Program-made: the position numbers and the translations under genes
Shown: positions 26,072-35,300 of the stretch, piece by piece
How the letters are laid out: the number at the start of each line of letters is the position of its first letter
Numbering within the stretch: the first letter of the stretch is position 1
The notes under the pieces: model-generated
Told to the model about the DNA's origin: nothing
The model's database searches: none
What the model saw: the letters and a program-made list of their open reading frames with translations, nothing else
Assembly: GCA_002025645.1 (NCBI GenBank)
Contig: CP018783.1
Location: 2,232,001-2,296,000, forward strand
Source: Curtobacterium pusillum
GTDB taxonomy: Bacteria; Actinomycetota; Actinomycetes; Actinomycetales; Microbacteriaceae
DNA: 64,000 bases
Direction: 5' to 3'

Positions 26072-26572
26072 ATGCCCGCGTTCCGCCCGATGCCCGGTTA
26101 CGAGCTCGGCGGCGGATGGGTGGCCGCTCGCCGTCGTCGCTCCCGGTTCGGCCGGGTCTGGCGCTGGGTCGGGCCGCCCGTCGCACTGGTCGCGGTCGTC
26201 GCCGCGGCGGCGCTGTTCCACTGGTACGCCGGCGTCGCCGACCAGGTCGTGTGGGAGTGCGCCGTGTCGAGCTGCGGCACGAACGACCCGCGGTCCTTCG
26301 CTCCGGAAGGGTGCTGGGCGCTGCTGGTGCTCGCCGCCCTCGGCGTCGGGCCACTGCCAGGGCCGTGGTGGTGGCGTGCCGGCCTGCTGCTCGGGTTCGC
26401 CGGTACCGCAGCGTGGTCGATCGACTTCTGGCGGATGCCGGCGATGGACCTCGGGCTGTTCGTGACGCCGATCGCGGCGGGGGTCGTCGGCGCCGTGCTC
26501 CTGCTCGCCCGGATCGGCATCGCGGTCGACCGGGTGCGCGGGCGAGCACACTCCGCTCGGAGGCAGGGCTAG
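26072..26572 (+). CDS. hypothetical membrane protein
   Basis: A 166-residue protein with about four predicted membrane segments (around residues 33-50, 82-96, 105-118 and 128-152) and a basic cytoplasmic N-terminus rich in Arg. Two cysteines in the loop WECAVSSCGTND could form a disulfide outside the membrane. TAGCGT (26060-26065) six bases before ATG 26072 supports a leaderless start. The stop shares the bases CTAG with the convergent GNAT stop. No family is recognised. Confidence 0.72.
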   Translation: MPAFRPMPGYELGGGWVAARRRRSRFGRVWRWVGPPVALVAVVAAAALFHWYAGVADQVVWECAVSSCGTNDPRSFAPEGCWALLVLAALGVGPLPGPWWWRAGLLLGFAGTAAWSIDFWRMPAMDLGLFVTPIAAGVVGAVLLLARIGIAVDRVRGRAHSARRQG

Positions 26573-27132
26573 CGGCCGGGGCGTGGGTCGGTGTCGAGCA
26601 TCGCCATGCGGACGGCATCGACCCAGGCCCCGTCCCACCGCAGGGCGTCCCGCGCACGGCCCTCGACGAGGAACCCGATCTTCTCGTAGGACCGCTGCGC
26701 GCCCGGGTTGAACGCGTACACCTCGAGCGAGACCCGGTGCAGCCCGACCTCGTCGAACGCCCAGTCCACGACCGCCCGTCCGGCCTCGGTGCCGTAGCCT
26801 TGCCCGCGCAGCGACGGCCCGGCGAGGGCGATCCGGTAGTTCATCGCGAGGTCGTCCTCCTCGAGCTCGTTGAGCACGACCTCGCCGAGGTACGCACCGT
26901 CGGCACCGGTGATCGCGAAGTCCGCTCGGTCCGCTGCACCCGGCAGGCGGTCGAGGTGCGCACGGACCTGGTCGCGCGTGAACGTGCCGCGCGTACCGGT
27001 GAGGCGCATCGCGTCCTGGTCGTCGAGCGCCGCCATCGTCTCGTCGAGGTGGTCCGGACCGAGCTGCACGAGCCGGAGTCGCTCGGAGGTCAGGGTCGGC
27101 TGCGCGGCGAGCCGTTCCGAGAGCGTGCTCAT
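26569..27132 (-). CDS. GNAT acetyltransferase (RimJ/RimL-like)
   Basis: A 187-residue acetyltransferase. TLTSERLRLVQLGPDHLD begins the RimJ/RimL-type pattern, RGQGYGTEAGRAVVDWAF is the acetyl-CoA loop and VYAFNPGAQRSYEKIGF the following helix. It overlaps the rlmA-like gene by ATGA, so both are made from one mRNA. Proteins of this type acetylate ribosomal protein N-termini, antibiotics or amino-acid analogues; the substrate here is not known. Confidence 0.88.
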   Translation of the reverse strand: MSTLSERLAAQPTLTSERLRLVQLGPDHLDETMAALDDQDAMRLTGTRGTFTRDQVRAHLDRLPGAADRADFAITGADGAYLGEVVLNELEEDDLAMNYRIALAGPSLRGQGYGTEAGRAVVDWAFDEVGLHRVSLEVYAFNPGAQRSYEKIGFLVEGRARDALRWDGAWVDAVRMAMLDTDPRPGR

Positions 27133-28007
27133 GCCGGACTCCACGTGCTGACCGTCACCGCGGCCGTCACCGTCGCCGGGGCGAACACCGTGTCCGGGTC
27201 GACGTGGTGGTGGCTCGGACCCATGTGCACCACGTCGTGGACGTCCTCGGCGGAGAGATTCATAGTCCACGTGAGGTCCTCCGACGACCGCAGCACGAAC
27301 GCCGGCGTCAGGGAGTCGTGCAGGCGCCGCTCCTTCTCCGGGTCCACCGAGATCGTGGCCTCCGCGAGCTCGGCCAGGTGCCCGGTCCGCGGGGTCACCA
27401 CCGCGAGCACCCCGTCCGGGTGCAGCACGCGTGCGTACTCGGTCTGGTTCCGCGGGGCGAACACGTCGAGCACGACGGCGGCCGCGCCGTCGACGACCGG
27501 GAGGCGCTCCGTCACGTCCCCGACGACGGCTCCCGCACGCTCGTGTGCCCGAGCCGCTCGCCGGATCGCGATGGCCGACAGATCCAACGCCACCCCGAGC
27601 CTCTCCCCACCGGCACGGCCGGCCCGCCGCTGCCGCGTCGCGCCGGGACCGGCGGCGTGGGCCCAGTCAGGAACGGAATCCGCTGTCAGCACGTGCGCGA
27701 GGTAGGTGCCCGGTCCCGACCCGACGTCGAGGACCACGCCCGGCGCGTCCACCGACGCGACCACCGCGGCGAGCGCCCGCTCGACGGGCGCGTAGTGGCC
27801 GTGCCCCAGGAATCGCAGACGCGCGTCGACCATCTCGGGGGTGTCCGCGGTCAGCGCGCGACGTTTCGCCGGCAGCAGCGTCAGGTGGCCCTGCTTCGCC
27901 TCGTCGAAGCGGTGGCCCGCGGCGCAGCCGACCTGGCCGCCGTCGACACGGCCGAGGGGCTCGGCGCAGACGGGGCAGGCGAGCACGGGCAGGAGGTCGT
28001 CGCGCAC
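27129..28007 (-). CDS. rlmA: RlmA-type 23S rRNA (guanine-N1) methyltransferase
   Basis: A 292-residue methyltransferase with the RlmA N-terminal zinc site (CPVCAEPL, later CAAGHRFD), the SAM motif VVLDVGSGPGTYL, and the QGHLTLLP segment typical of RlmA/TlrB. Gram-positive relatives methylate G748 of 23S rRNA and can affect macrolide binding. An insertion rich in Gly and Arg interrupts the fold near residues 115-135. TACGCT seven bases before GTG 28007 supports a leaderless start. The choice between RlmA(I) and RlmA(II) is inference. Confidence 0.85.
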   Translation of the reverse strand: MRDDLLPVLACPVCAEPLGRVDGGQVGCAAGHRFDEAKQGHLTLLPAKRRALTADTPEMVDARLRFLGHGHYAPVERALAAVVASVDAPGVVLDVGSGPGTYLAHVLTADSVPDWAHAAGPGATRQRRAGRAGGERLGVALDLSAIAIRRAARAHERAGAVVGDVTERLPVVDGAAAVVLDVFAPRNQTEYARVLHPDGVLAVVTPRTGHLAELAEATISVDPEKERRLHDSLTPAFVLRSSEDLTWTMNLSAEDVHDVVHMGPSHHHVDPDTVFAPATVTAAVTVSTWSPA

Positions 28008-28042
28008 GGTGACCAGCGTACGGGCGTCGGTAGCCTGACCGG

Positions 28043-28798
28043 ATGTCGCTGCAGCAGCTCTTCGGACTCGACGGTCGCACCGCGCTGGTCACCGGCGGGA
28101 GTTCCGGGATCGGTCGGGCCATCGCGTCCGCCCTCGCCGACGCCGGTGCACACGTGCTCGTCGCAGCCCGCACCACCGCGACGATCGACGACACGGTCGC
28201 TGCGATCCGGCGTGACGGCGGATCGGCCGACGGCATCGTCGCCGACCTGTCCTCACGCGCCGGAGCCCACGCGCTCGCCGACGCGGCCGGGGCCGTCGAC
28301 GTCCTCGTGAACTCGGCGGGGATCAACCTCCGCCCACCGATGGCCGAACTCGACGAGGACACCTGGGACGCCACGATGGCGGTGAACCTCGACGCACCGT
28401 TCGTCCTGGGGCAGCGGCTCGCGCCCGGCATGGCGGCGCGCAGCCACGGCCGCATCATCAGCATCAGCTCGCAGCAGGCCCACCGCCCCTTCGCGGCCAG
28501 CGGTGCGTACGGGGTCTCCAAGGCCGGCCTGGAGGCACTGGCCCGGTCCCAAGCAGAGGCCTGGTCCGGGCAGGGGGTCACCTCCAACGTCCTCGTCCCG
28601 GGTTTCGTGCAGACGCCGTTGAACCGGCGGCTCAGCGCCGACCCCGCGACGGTCGCCGCCCTCGCGGCGCGGACCCTGGTCGGGCGGAACGGACTCGCGT
28701 CGGACTTCGCCGCCGCAGCGGTGTTCCTCGCCGGGGACGGGTCGGCGTACGTCACCGGGCAGTCGATCGCGGTCGACGGCGGGTTCTCCGTGCACTGA
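28043..28798 (+). CDS. SDR-family oxidoreductase
   Basis: A 251-residue classical short-chain dehydrogenase. TGGSSGIGRA is the NAD(P) loop, NSAG the NNAG-type motif, ISISSQQAHRPFAASGAYGVSK gives the catalytic Ser-Tyr-Lys, and VPGFVQTPLN plus the C-terminal VDGGFSV are standard. Gluconate 5-dehydrogenase and 3-oxoacyl reductase relatives look alike, so the substrate is open. TAGCCT (28031-28036) six bases before ATG 28043 indicates leaderless transcription, divergent from rlmA with 35 bases between starts. Confidence 0.92.
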   Translation: MSLQQLFGLDGRTALVTGGSSGIGRAIASALADAGAHVLVAARTTATIDDTVAAIRRDGGSADGIVADLSSRAGAHALADAAGAVDVLVNSAGINLRPPMAELDEDTWDATMAVNLDAPFVLGQRLAPGMAARSHGRIISISSQQAHRPFAASGAYGVSKAGLEALARSQAEAWSGQGVTSNVLVPGFVQTPLNRRLSADPATVAALAARTLVGRNGLASDFAAAAVFLAGDGSAYVTGQSIAVDGGFSVH

Positions 28799-28834
28799 CC
28801 ATCGACGTGCACCGACCATCGGTACGGTCGGTAC

Positions 28835-29449
28835 ATGGCCGTCATCCACCAGGCAGAACTCCGTCCGTCGAAGGCCGAGGCGCTCGCCGCCTGGTTGCCC
28901 TCGCAGCAGTGGAGCGGGGTGACCGACGGCGAGGACCTCACCATCGCGGGGAAGTTCCGGTTCGACGACCCAGAGGGCGAGGTCGGCGTCGAGACGATCC
29001 TGGTGCGGACCCCCGACGGACGCACACTGCACGCTCCCCTGACCTACCGTGGGGCGCCACTGGCCGGTGCCGAGGACTTCCTCGTGACGGAGATGGACCA
29101 CTCCGTCCTCGGACGCCGCTGGGTGTACGACGCCGCGGGCGACCCCGTGTACGCCGACGTCCTGCGCCGCGCGATCGCGACGGGCGGACACGAGGCCGAA
29201 CTCACCCGGGACGGCGCCCCGGGCACGTGGGAGAAGGAGGGCACCGCGATCGGCAGCGGCACCGCGCCGGACTCACCGACGGTGTCCTCGGTCGTCGTGC
29301 GCAGCGCTGACGACACGACCACGATCGACACCGACCACGGGTCGCTCGTCATCGCACGGATCGTCGGCGCGGTCCTGCCCGCTGGCGAGACCCTGACCGG
29401 CGCCTGGGCCGACGGGTCCGGCGTCGTCGCTGTCCTGCTCCTGCCGTAG
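28835..29449 (+). CDS. CG0192-like maltokinase N-terminal cap protein
   Basis: A 204-residue protein of the actinobacterial CG0192 group, which shares the N-terminal cap fold of maltokinases but lacks a kinase domain. IHQAELRPSKAEALAAWLPSQQW, the FLVTEMDHSVLGRRWVYDA stretch, and VLPAGETLTGAW are family-like. TACGGT (28823-28828) six bases before ATG 28835 supports a leaderless start. Function is unknown; the link to trehalose or glycogen metabolism comes only from the family name. Confidence 0.8.
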   Translation: MAVIHQAELRPSKAEALAAWLPSQQWSGVTDGEDLTIAGKFRFDDPEGEVGVETILVRTPDGRTLHAPLTYRGAPLAGAEDFLVTEMDHSVLGRRWVYDAAGDPVYADVLRRAIATGGHEAELTRDGAPGTWEKEGTAIGSGTAPDSPTVSSVVVRSADDTTTIDTDHGSLVIARIVGAVLPAGETLTGAWADGSGVVAVLLLP

Positions 29450-29509
29450 GTCCTGGCGGGTACGGGCAGGGCCTGCCTGTCCGGAGGTCCCGGTGGCAGG
29501 ATCGAGAGC

Positions 29510-30448
29510 GTGAAGACACTGGAGTTGCCACAGACGGACCTCACCGCCTCCGACGTCATCGTCGGCCTGATGCGGATCAACGACATGAGCGACGAGGACA
29601 TCCGCGCGCTCTACGCCGCCTCGCGTGACGCCGGCGTGACCATGTTCGACCACGCCGCGGTCTACGGCGGGTGGCACGGCTGCGAGGAGCGGTTCGGCTC
29701 GGCCGTCACCCTGTCGCCGTCCGAGCGCGCCGAGATCGTGCTGCAGACCAAGGTCGGCATCCGCCCGACCGCGAACGGCGCCTACTTCGACTTCTCGTAC
29801 GAGCACATCATCGAATCGGTCGACGAGTCGCTGGCCGCGCTCCGCACCGACTTCATCGACGTGCTGCTCCTGCACCGGCCCGACGCGCTCGTCGAGCCGG
29901 AAGAGGTCGCGAAGGCCTTCGACGAACTGCACGCCGCCGGCAAGGTGCACCATTTCGGAGTCTCGAACCACACTCCGGGCCAGGTCGAGCTGCTGAAGAA
30001 GCACGTCCGGCAGCCGCTCGCGTTCAACCAGGTGCAGCTGAGCATCACGCACGCGAACGTCATCTCGCAGGGCGTCACGGCGAACATGGGCGGTCTCGAC
30101 CAGTCGATCGACCGCGACAACGACATCCTCAACTACTCGCGCAGCAACGACGTCACGCTGCAGGCCTGGTCGCCGTTCCAGAAGGGCTTCTTCGACGGCG
30201 TCTTCCTGGGCGACCGCGAGCACTACGCCGAGCTGAACGACGTGCTGGACGAGCTCGCGGCCGCGCACGGGGTCACCCCGACGGGCATCGCTGTGGCGTG
30301 GATCACCCGGCACCCGGCCCGCTTCCAGGTCGTCCTCGGCACGACGAACCCGCAGCGCGTGCGGGACTCGGCAGCCGGGTCGGACGTGGTGCTCTCGCGC
30401 GAGGAGTGGTACCGCGTGTTCACCGCCGCGGGACACACCGTTCCCTGA
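29510..30448 (+). CDS. aldo/keto reductase
   Basis: A 312-residue AKR of the YdhF type, an NADPH-dependent carbonyl reductase with a TIM barrel. GVTMFDHAAVYGGWHGCEERFG holds the catalytic Asp and Tyr, VLLLHRPDALVEPEEVAKAF follows, and VVLGTTNPQRVRDSA is the NADPH phosphate-binding end. CAGGAT lies seven bases before GTG 29510, a weaker form of the leaderless -10 pattern. The physiological substrate is unknown. Confidence 0.92.
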   Translation: MKTLELPQTDLTASDVIVGLMRINDMSDEDIRALYAASRDAGVTMFDHAAVYGGWHGCEERFGSAVTLSPSERAEIVLQTKVGIRPTANGAYFDFSYEHIIESVDESLAALRTDFIDVLLLHRPDALVEPEEVAKAFDELHAAGKVHHFGVSNHTPGQVELLKKHVRQPLAFNQVQLSITHANVISQGVTANMGGLDQSIDRDNDILNYSRSNDVTLQAWSPFQKGFFDGVFLGDREHYAELNDVLDELAAAHGVTPTGIAVAWITRHPARFQVVLGTTNPQRVRDSAAGSDVVLSREEWYRVFTAAGHTVP

Positions 30449-30471
30449 GCGGACCGGGCAGGGTGGGACTC

Positions 30472-31017
30472 GTGCTCCACGACCTCACCCTGCCCGCCAC
30501 CCTCGTCGCCCGTTCCGGCGCCGTCACCGTCCGGGAGGCCTCGGCCGACGATCTCGGCGCCCTGATGGCGCTGCTGTCCGACGACCCGATCAGCGCAGCG
30601 CGCGGGGACGTCGCCGCACCGGAGGACGAGCCGCTGTACGCCGCCGCGCTCCGGGCGGTCGTCGAGGACCCGGCGAACGCGCTCCTCGTCGTGACGGACG
30701 AGCGCGACGTCGTCGTCGGCACACTGCAGCTCACACGGATCCCCGGGATGGCCCGGCGTGGGTCGGCCCGGTTGCTCGTCGAGGCCGTCCGGGTGAGCAG
30801 TGCCGTCCGCTCAGGCGGGATCGGCAGCGTGGTGATGCGGTGGGTGATCGACGTCGCGGCGCGGGAGCTCGGGACGCCACTCGTGCAGTTGACGTCCGAC
30901 GCCGACCGGACCGACGCACACCGGTTCTACGAGCGGCTCGGGTTCACGGGCTCGCATGTCGGGTTCAAGTACCGCCTCCCGGACGTCGGGGTCGAAGCGC
31001 AGCCCTTCCGTGCGTGA
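30472..31017 (+). CDS. GNAT acetyltransferase
   Basis: A 181-residue acetyltransferase with TVREASADDLGALMALL at the start, the acetyl-CoA loop VRSGGIGSVVMRWVI and TDAHRFYERLGF at the end. These marks match GNATs often annotated as acting on amino acids or toxins. GTG 30472 has CAGGGT seven bases upstream; GTG 30463 is an alternative three codons earlier. It is 24 bases after the aldo/keto reductase and may share its mRNA. Confidence 0.87.
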   Translation: MLHDLTLPATLVARSGAVTVREASADDLGALMALLSDDPISAARGDVAAPEDEPLYAAALRAVVEDPANALLVVTDERDVVVGTLQLTRIPGMARRGSARLLVEAVRVSSAVRSGGIGSVVMRWVIDVAARELGTPLVQLTSDADRTDAHRFYERLGFTGSHVGFKYRLPDVGVEAQPFRA

Positions 31018-31031
31018 GAGCGCTCCATTGG

Positions 31032-31061
31032 TTGTTCGGAGGTGCGTTCTCCGGGTAGCCT
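31032..31061 (+). promoter_or_regulatory. Promoter of abiF-type RNA 2
   Basis: TTGTTC (31032-31037) and TAGCCT (31056-31061) are 18 bases apart and direct transcription of the RNA starting near 31068. Confidence 0.6.
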
Positions 31062-31067
31062 GGGACC

Positions 31068-31124
31068 AACAGACCCCGCCAGGGCTCGAGCGCAAGCTTC
31101 CCCAAGACCGGCGGGGCTTTTTCT
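31068..31124 (+). ncRNA. abiF-type structured RNA, copy 2
   Basis: Outer stem CCCCGCC (31074-31080) pairs with GGCGGGG (31110-31116). The inner hairpin GAGC-GCAA-GCTT (31088-31099) carries a GNRA loop where copy 1 has UUCG, flanked by the conserved GG-CTC and CC segments. The outer stem runs straight into CTTTTTCTT, so here the RNA's own closing stem is a complete intrinsic terminator. This gives a short RNA of roughly 55 bases ahead of the toxin gene, an antitoxin-like arrangement. Confidence 0.85.
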
Positions 31125-31149
31125 TGCACTGATACATCAGTGGCAGGAT
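31121..31149 (+). promoter_or_regulatory. Toxin promoter with operator in the spacer (abiF-2)
   Basis: TTCTTG (31121-31126) and CAGGAT (31144-31149) are 17 bases apart, and CAGGAT is six bases before GTG 31156. The perfect palindrome CACTGAT-AC-ATCAGTG (31127-31142) fills the spacer. The toxin could therefore have its own repressible leaderless transcript separate from the RNA. Confidence 0.6.
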
Positions 31150-31155
31150 CGACCT

Positions 31156-32040
31156 GTGTCGAAGCCCGCCCGGACCATCAGCGAGCAGCTCCAGCTGCTC
31201 GCGTCCCGCGGACTTCCCGTCAGTGAATCCGAGCGGGTGCGGCTCGCACGACTCCTGATGAGCCACAACTACTACCGCCTGTCAGGCTACTGGCGCTACT
31301 TCCAGCGCGCGCCGCAGGCCGGAGACGATTCGTTTCGGCTGGATGCCTCCGTGGATGCGATCGAGCGCGTCTACTCCTTCGACCACGAACTCCGGCGCAT
31401 CGTCGGAGCAGGACTCGCCGACTTGGAGATCGCGTTCCGGTCGAGACTGGCGTACGCCCTCGCGACGCTCGCGTCGCCGTCCGCGTACCTGGATCGAGAC
31501 TTCTACTCTGATGAGTGCGGTCGGCGAGGACAGGCGACGGTCGAACTCCGTGACGAGCTCATCGCGGAGCTGCGGAGAGAGCTGGGACGGTCACGGGAGG
31601 ACTTCGTCGCCCACCACCTCCGACGAGACTCTGTCGTGCCGATCTGGGCGGCCGTCGAGACCATGAGCTTCGGCGCGGTCTCGAAGGTGTACCGGCTCTG
31701 CGGCAACGATGACGTTCGTTGGCAGGTCGCGAAGTCGTTCCGCCTGGATCCTGCCCGCACAGAATCAGCCTTGCGAGCACTCGTGGTGCTCCGCAACACC
31801 TGCGCGCACCACGGTCGGCTGTGGAACAGGTTGCCGACGATCCCGCTCCAGGTACCACGCGCGCTCCAGGTCGACCCGGACCGGTCGATCTACCGGCAGA
31901 CGATCTGGGGGCTGATCGTCACGTTGGAGTGGCTCGTCGACGAGATCCGCTCGGACACGTCGTTCTCGGATGGGCTCCGTCGCCATCTCGACCGCCACCC
32001 TGACCTGCTCGAGGGCCTGCAACAGCCGCACCGTCGGTGA
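31156..32040 (+). CDS. AbiF/AbiD-type HEPN abortive-infection protein, full length
   Basis: A 294-residue Abi_2-family protein. The N-terminal pattern ISEQLQLLASRGLPV and NYYRLSGYWRYFQ, the helix YSFDHELRRIVGAGLADLEI, VPIWAAVETMSFGAVSKVY and the HEPN motif RNTCAH (residues 213-218) followed by HGRLWNR are all present. Family knowledge makes it a likely RNase toxin that stops growth on phage infection. GTG 31156 is set by the -10 spacing; earlier in-frame codons would run through the RNA terminator. It stands alone behind its structured RNA. Confidence 0.88.
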   Translation: MSKPARTISEQLQLLASRGLPVSESERVRLARLLMSHNYYRLSGYWRYFQRAPQAGDDSFRLDASVDAIERVYSFDHELRRIVGAGLADLEIAFRSRLAYALATLASPSAYLDRDFYSDECGRRGQATVELRDELIAELRRELGRSREDFVAHHLRRDSVVPIWAAVETMSFGAVSKVYRLCGNDDVRWQVAKSFRLDPARTESALRALVVLRNTCAHHGRLWNRLPTIPLQVPRALQVDPDRSIYRQTIWGLIVTLEWLVDEIRSDTSFSDGLRRHLDRHPDLLEGLQQPHRR

Positions 32041-32061
32041 TGCGTCGTCGAACGGCCCCGG

Positions 32062-32262
32062 TCAGTCGGCGGAGCTCGGGGCGCTCGGCACGCTGACGTC
32101 CAGGGGCGAGACCGCGGCAGGATCGGCGGACGCCCCACCCACGACGTCGAACGAGATCCCGAGCATCGCCGGGTCCTCGTCGAGCTCCAGCCCGTCTTCC
32201 TTCACCTGGTCCTCGGGGATGGCACGGCCACCGGACGGGTCCCACGAGTTCGCGATCGACAT
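32062..32262 (-). CDS. small acidic hypothetical protein
   Basis: A 66-residue, very acidic protein (IPEDQVKEDGLELDEDPAML near the middle) with a Ser/Pro/Ala-rich tail and no membrane segment. ATG 32262 or ATG 32274 could be the start; neither has a strong binding site. It lies downstream of the GH92 gene on the same strand, after a small CTTGG/CCAAG hairpin (32285-32301). I recognise no family, and the call is uncertain. Confidence 0.5.
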   Translation of the reverse strand: MSIANSWDPSGGRAIPEDQVKEDGLELDEDPAMLGISFDVVGGASADPAAVSPLDVSVPSAPSSAD

Positions 32263-32321
32263 GCGCCCGAGCATGCCCGACGCGCTTGGCAATCGCCCAA
32301 GAGCCTCCGGAGAACGCGCGA

Positions 32322-35300
32322 TCACGCCTCCGGGGTGTCCGCAGCGATGAGTTCCAGCTGCGTGAGCGGCAGGTCGGACACCGCCGTGAACGAGAACGCG
32401 GTGCCGGTCCCCTGCAGCCGGAACACCCGGGTCTGCCCTGCCCAGTCGAACACCGCGTCCTGCACCGCGACGCGGGTGTCCCCGAGCGACGCGTCCCACG
32501 AGTAGACGCCGGGGTCGGACGCGGTGACCGTGTAGAGCGACGTGGGGACCGCAGCCACCTCGAACGACACCGACGTCCCAGCGGGCAACGCCGTGACCGT
32601 CCGACCGGTGTCGTCGCTCAGTGGGGCGAGCCCCACCGGCAGCAGGTCGACGGGGGTGTCCCGGTACCCGTGGACCTCCGACGCCGAGACGGGCCGGGTG
32701 TCCGACGCCCAGCCCTGCGGCTCCGACGACAGCGTGAAGACGATGTGCGACGCCGACACGACCGCCGCGTGCGGGATGCTGACCGACGTCCAGGGCGAGC
32801 CGTCGACCGTCACCGACGCGACGTACCCGCCTGCGGAACCGGCGGCGACCTCGATGACGGTGGGCGTGCCATCGGACTGCTGCAACACCGTCCTCCGGAC
32901 CGACGGCGGCACGAGCACGTAGGAACCCGTCGACGGCGCCAGCGGGTACAGGCCGATCGTCGCGAAGACGTACCAGGCGCTCATCTCGCCGTTGTCCTCG
33001 TCGCCGGGGTAGCCCTGGCCGAGGTCGGATCCGACGAACAGCCGCTCCAACGCCGAGCGAACGATCCGGTGGGCGTCGTCGTGGCGCCCGGTGAACATCG
33101 GGAAGAAGGGGATGTGGTGCGCTGGCTGGTTGGAGAGCCCGAGCATGCCCGTCCGGACGTCGCGGGCCTCGGTCATCTCGTGGATCGGGAAGCCGTACGA
33201 CCCGGCGTGCGCGGTGGCGCCGGTCTCGGGGGTCGCGAAGAACGCGTCGATCGCCGCGTCGAAGCGCTCCGGGCCGCCGTGCAGGTCGACGATCCCTGCT
33301 CCGTCGTGCGGCGCGGTGAAGGCGGTCCCCCACGCGTTCGTCTCGGTGTAGTCGTCGCCCCAGTCCCGTGGGTCGAACTCGGTGCCGACCCGCCACGAAC
33401 CGTCGGGGTCCCGCCCGATGAAGAACCCGCGTTCGGAGTCGAACACGTTCCGGTACTGCAGGGAACGCCGTGCGAACCACTCCGCCTCGGCTTCGTAACG
33501 TGCGAGGTCGGCCGGCGTCGCGGCGCGCGAGGCGAGCAGGCCCGCCATGACGGCGAGACCCCAGTCGTTGATGGCCGCGTCGAGGGTCCAGGACATCCCC
33601 TCGCTGGTCCCGGTGTCGACGTGGCCACGGAAGGCACCCGGGAGGCTCCCCTTGCGTCCGACACGCTCGTCCCGTGGCGGCACGGTCGCGTTGCGCAGTG
33701 CGCTCCGGTACGCCTCGGCCAGGTCGAACCCGGTGACGCCCTTCGCCGCCAGGTCCGCGAAGACGGTGTCGCTCGTGGTGCCGGTCATGCAGTCCTCGGC
33801 GCCGGGAGCACTCCACCGCGGCGTCCACCCGCCGTCGTGGTGGTGCTCGACGAAGCCCTGCGCGAGCTCGCCCGCCGTGTCCGGGGTGAGCAGTGCCAGC
33901 AGGGGCCAGGCGGTCCGGTAGGTGTCCCAGAACCCGTTCGTGGTGGTGAACGGTCCTTCGACGACCTCGGGTCCCGGCTCGTCACGGATCGGTTCGGCCT
34001 GCACGGCGCCGTACGGGGAGCGGTGGTGCGGCGACCCGGTGAGCGCGGTCTCGCCAGCCCGGTTCGGGTAGAGGAACAGGCGGTACAGCCCCGAGTACAG
34101 GCTCGTGAGCTGGTCGGGGGTCGCGCCGTCGACGGAGAGCGTGGCGAGCTTGTCCGTCCAGAGCTCCTCGGCACGGGCGCGCATCGTGTCGAACGAGCCC
34201 GAGGCCTCGAGGTTCGCACGGGCGTCCGCGAACGACACCGTGGAGATGCCGAGCAGGACGTCGGTGTCGCCGGCGACCGACAGCCAGCCGCGCAGTTCGC
34301 GGTCGCCGACGGTGGTGTGGTCGGCCGTCACCCCGGGGACGCGGACGTGCACGAAGTGGGGCGGGGTGCCAGGGCGGTCGTCGAGCAGGGCCTCGACCAC
34401 GGCGGTGCCGTCGGTGACCGTCACGGAGACGTCCGACACCCGGCCGTGGTGGTCGAGCACGATGCTGCGCACGCCGGCGAACCGGAAGCCGAGCGCGAAC
34501 TCCCCCGCGGTGAGCTCCGCGGTGACGCCGCCGTCGAGGTCGACGCGGTAGCGGTGCGGCCCGTCGTCCTCGTGGTCGTGGTCGAACCCGAGCGCCCGCG
34601 CAGCGCGGTCCGGATCGGGGGTCTCGAGGGGGGACGGCATGACCTGGAACACCCCGCGGTCCCCCATCCACGGCGACGGGATGTGGCTCGTCGCGAAGGC
34701 CTGGATCGCGGGTCGCAGCCGACCCGACCCGTCCACCCGGGCGTGCTCCTGGTACGCGTACGGCCACCGGTTGCTCGAGGCGTCGGTCATCGGCAGGCCG
34801 AAGACACCACCGTGCGGGATCCCGACCAGCGGCGCGTTGTTGCCGCGGGAGAACCGGGACGACGCCTGGGTGCCGCGCGTGGTGCGGACGTGGCCGAGCG
34901 GGGTCGTGGGTGCAGGGCGTGCGACCTCGATGCGGACGGCGTCGAGCCAGCCGCGCAGTGGCGGACGCTCCCCGTCGTCCGGCGTGTGCTGCGGGGCGGA
35001 GCCGAGCCGTGCCTCCAGGCGGTCCACGACGCGACCCGCGAACGGCGTGAGGTCGACTGCTCGACGGTTCCACTGGTCGACCCACTGCTTGCGTGCCGCG
35101 TCCTGTGCTGCCGGCGTCAACGCGTCGCCGTACTGGTCACGTGCCGGGCCCGCACCGTCGCTCGGCGCGTCGCTCAGCCGGGAGCCGTCGGCGAAGACGA
35201 CGTCGAGCGCGAACGCCGTCGCGTCCCAGAAGTGCGGGAGGTCCGCCTCGGTCGGTTCCGATGCGCCCTCGGGCAGCGTGCGCTCCGGGAACCACACCCA

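Noticed and set aside
32062..33828. Long Arg-rich reading frame across the GH92 gene
   Set aside because: It is an Arg/Gly/Pro-rich frame over a clear GH92 gene, typical of high-GC DNA; only its last 66 codons are considered as a small gene.
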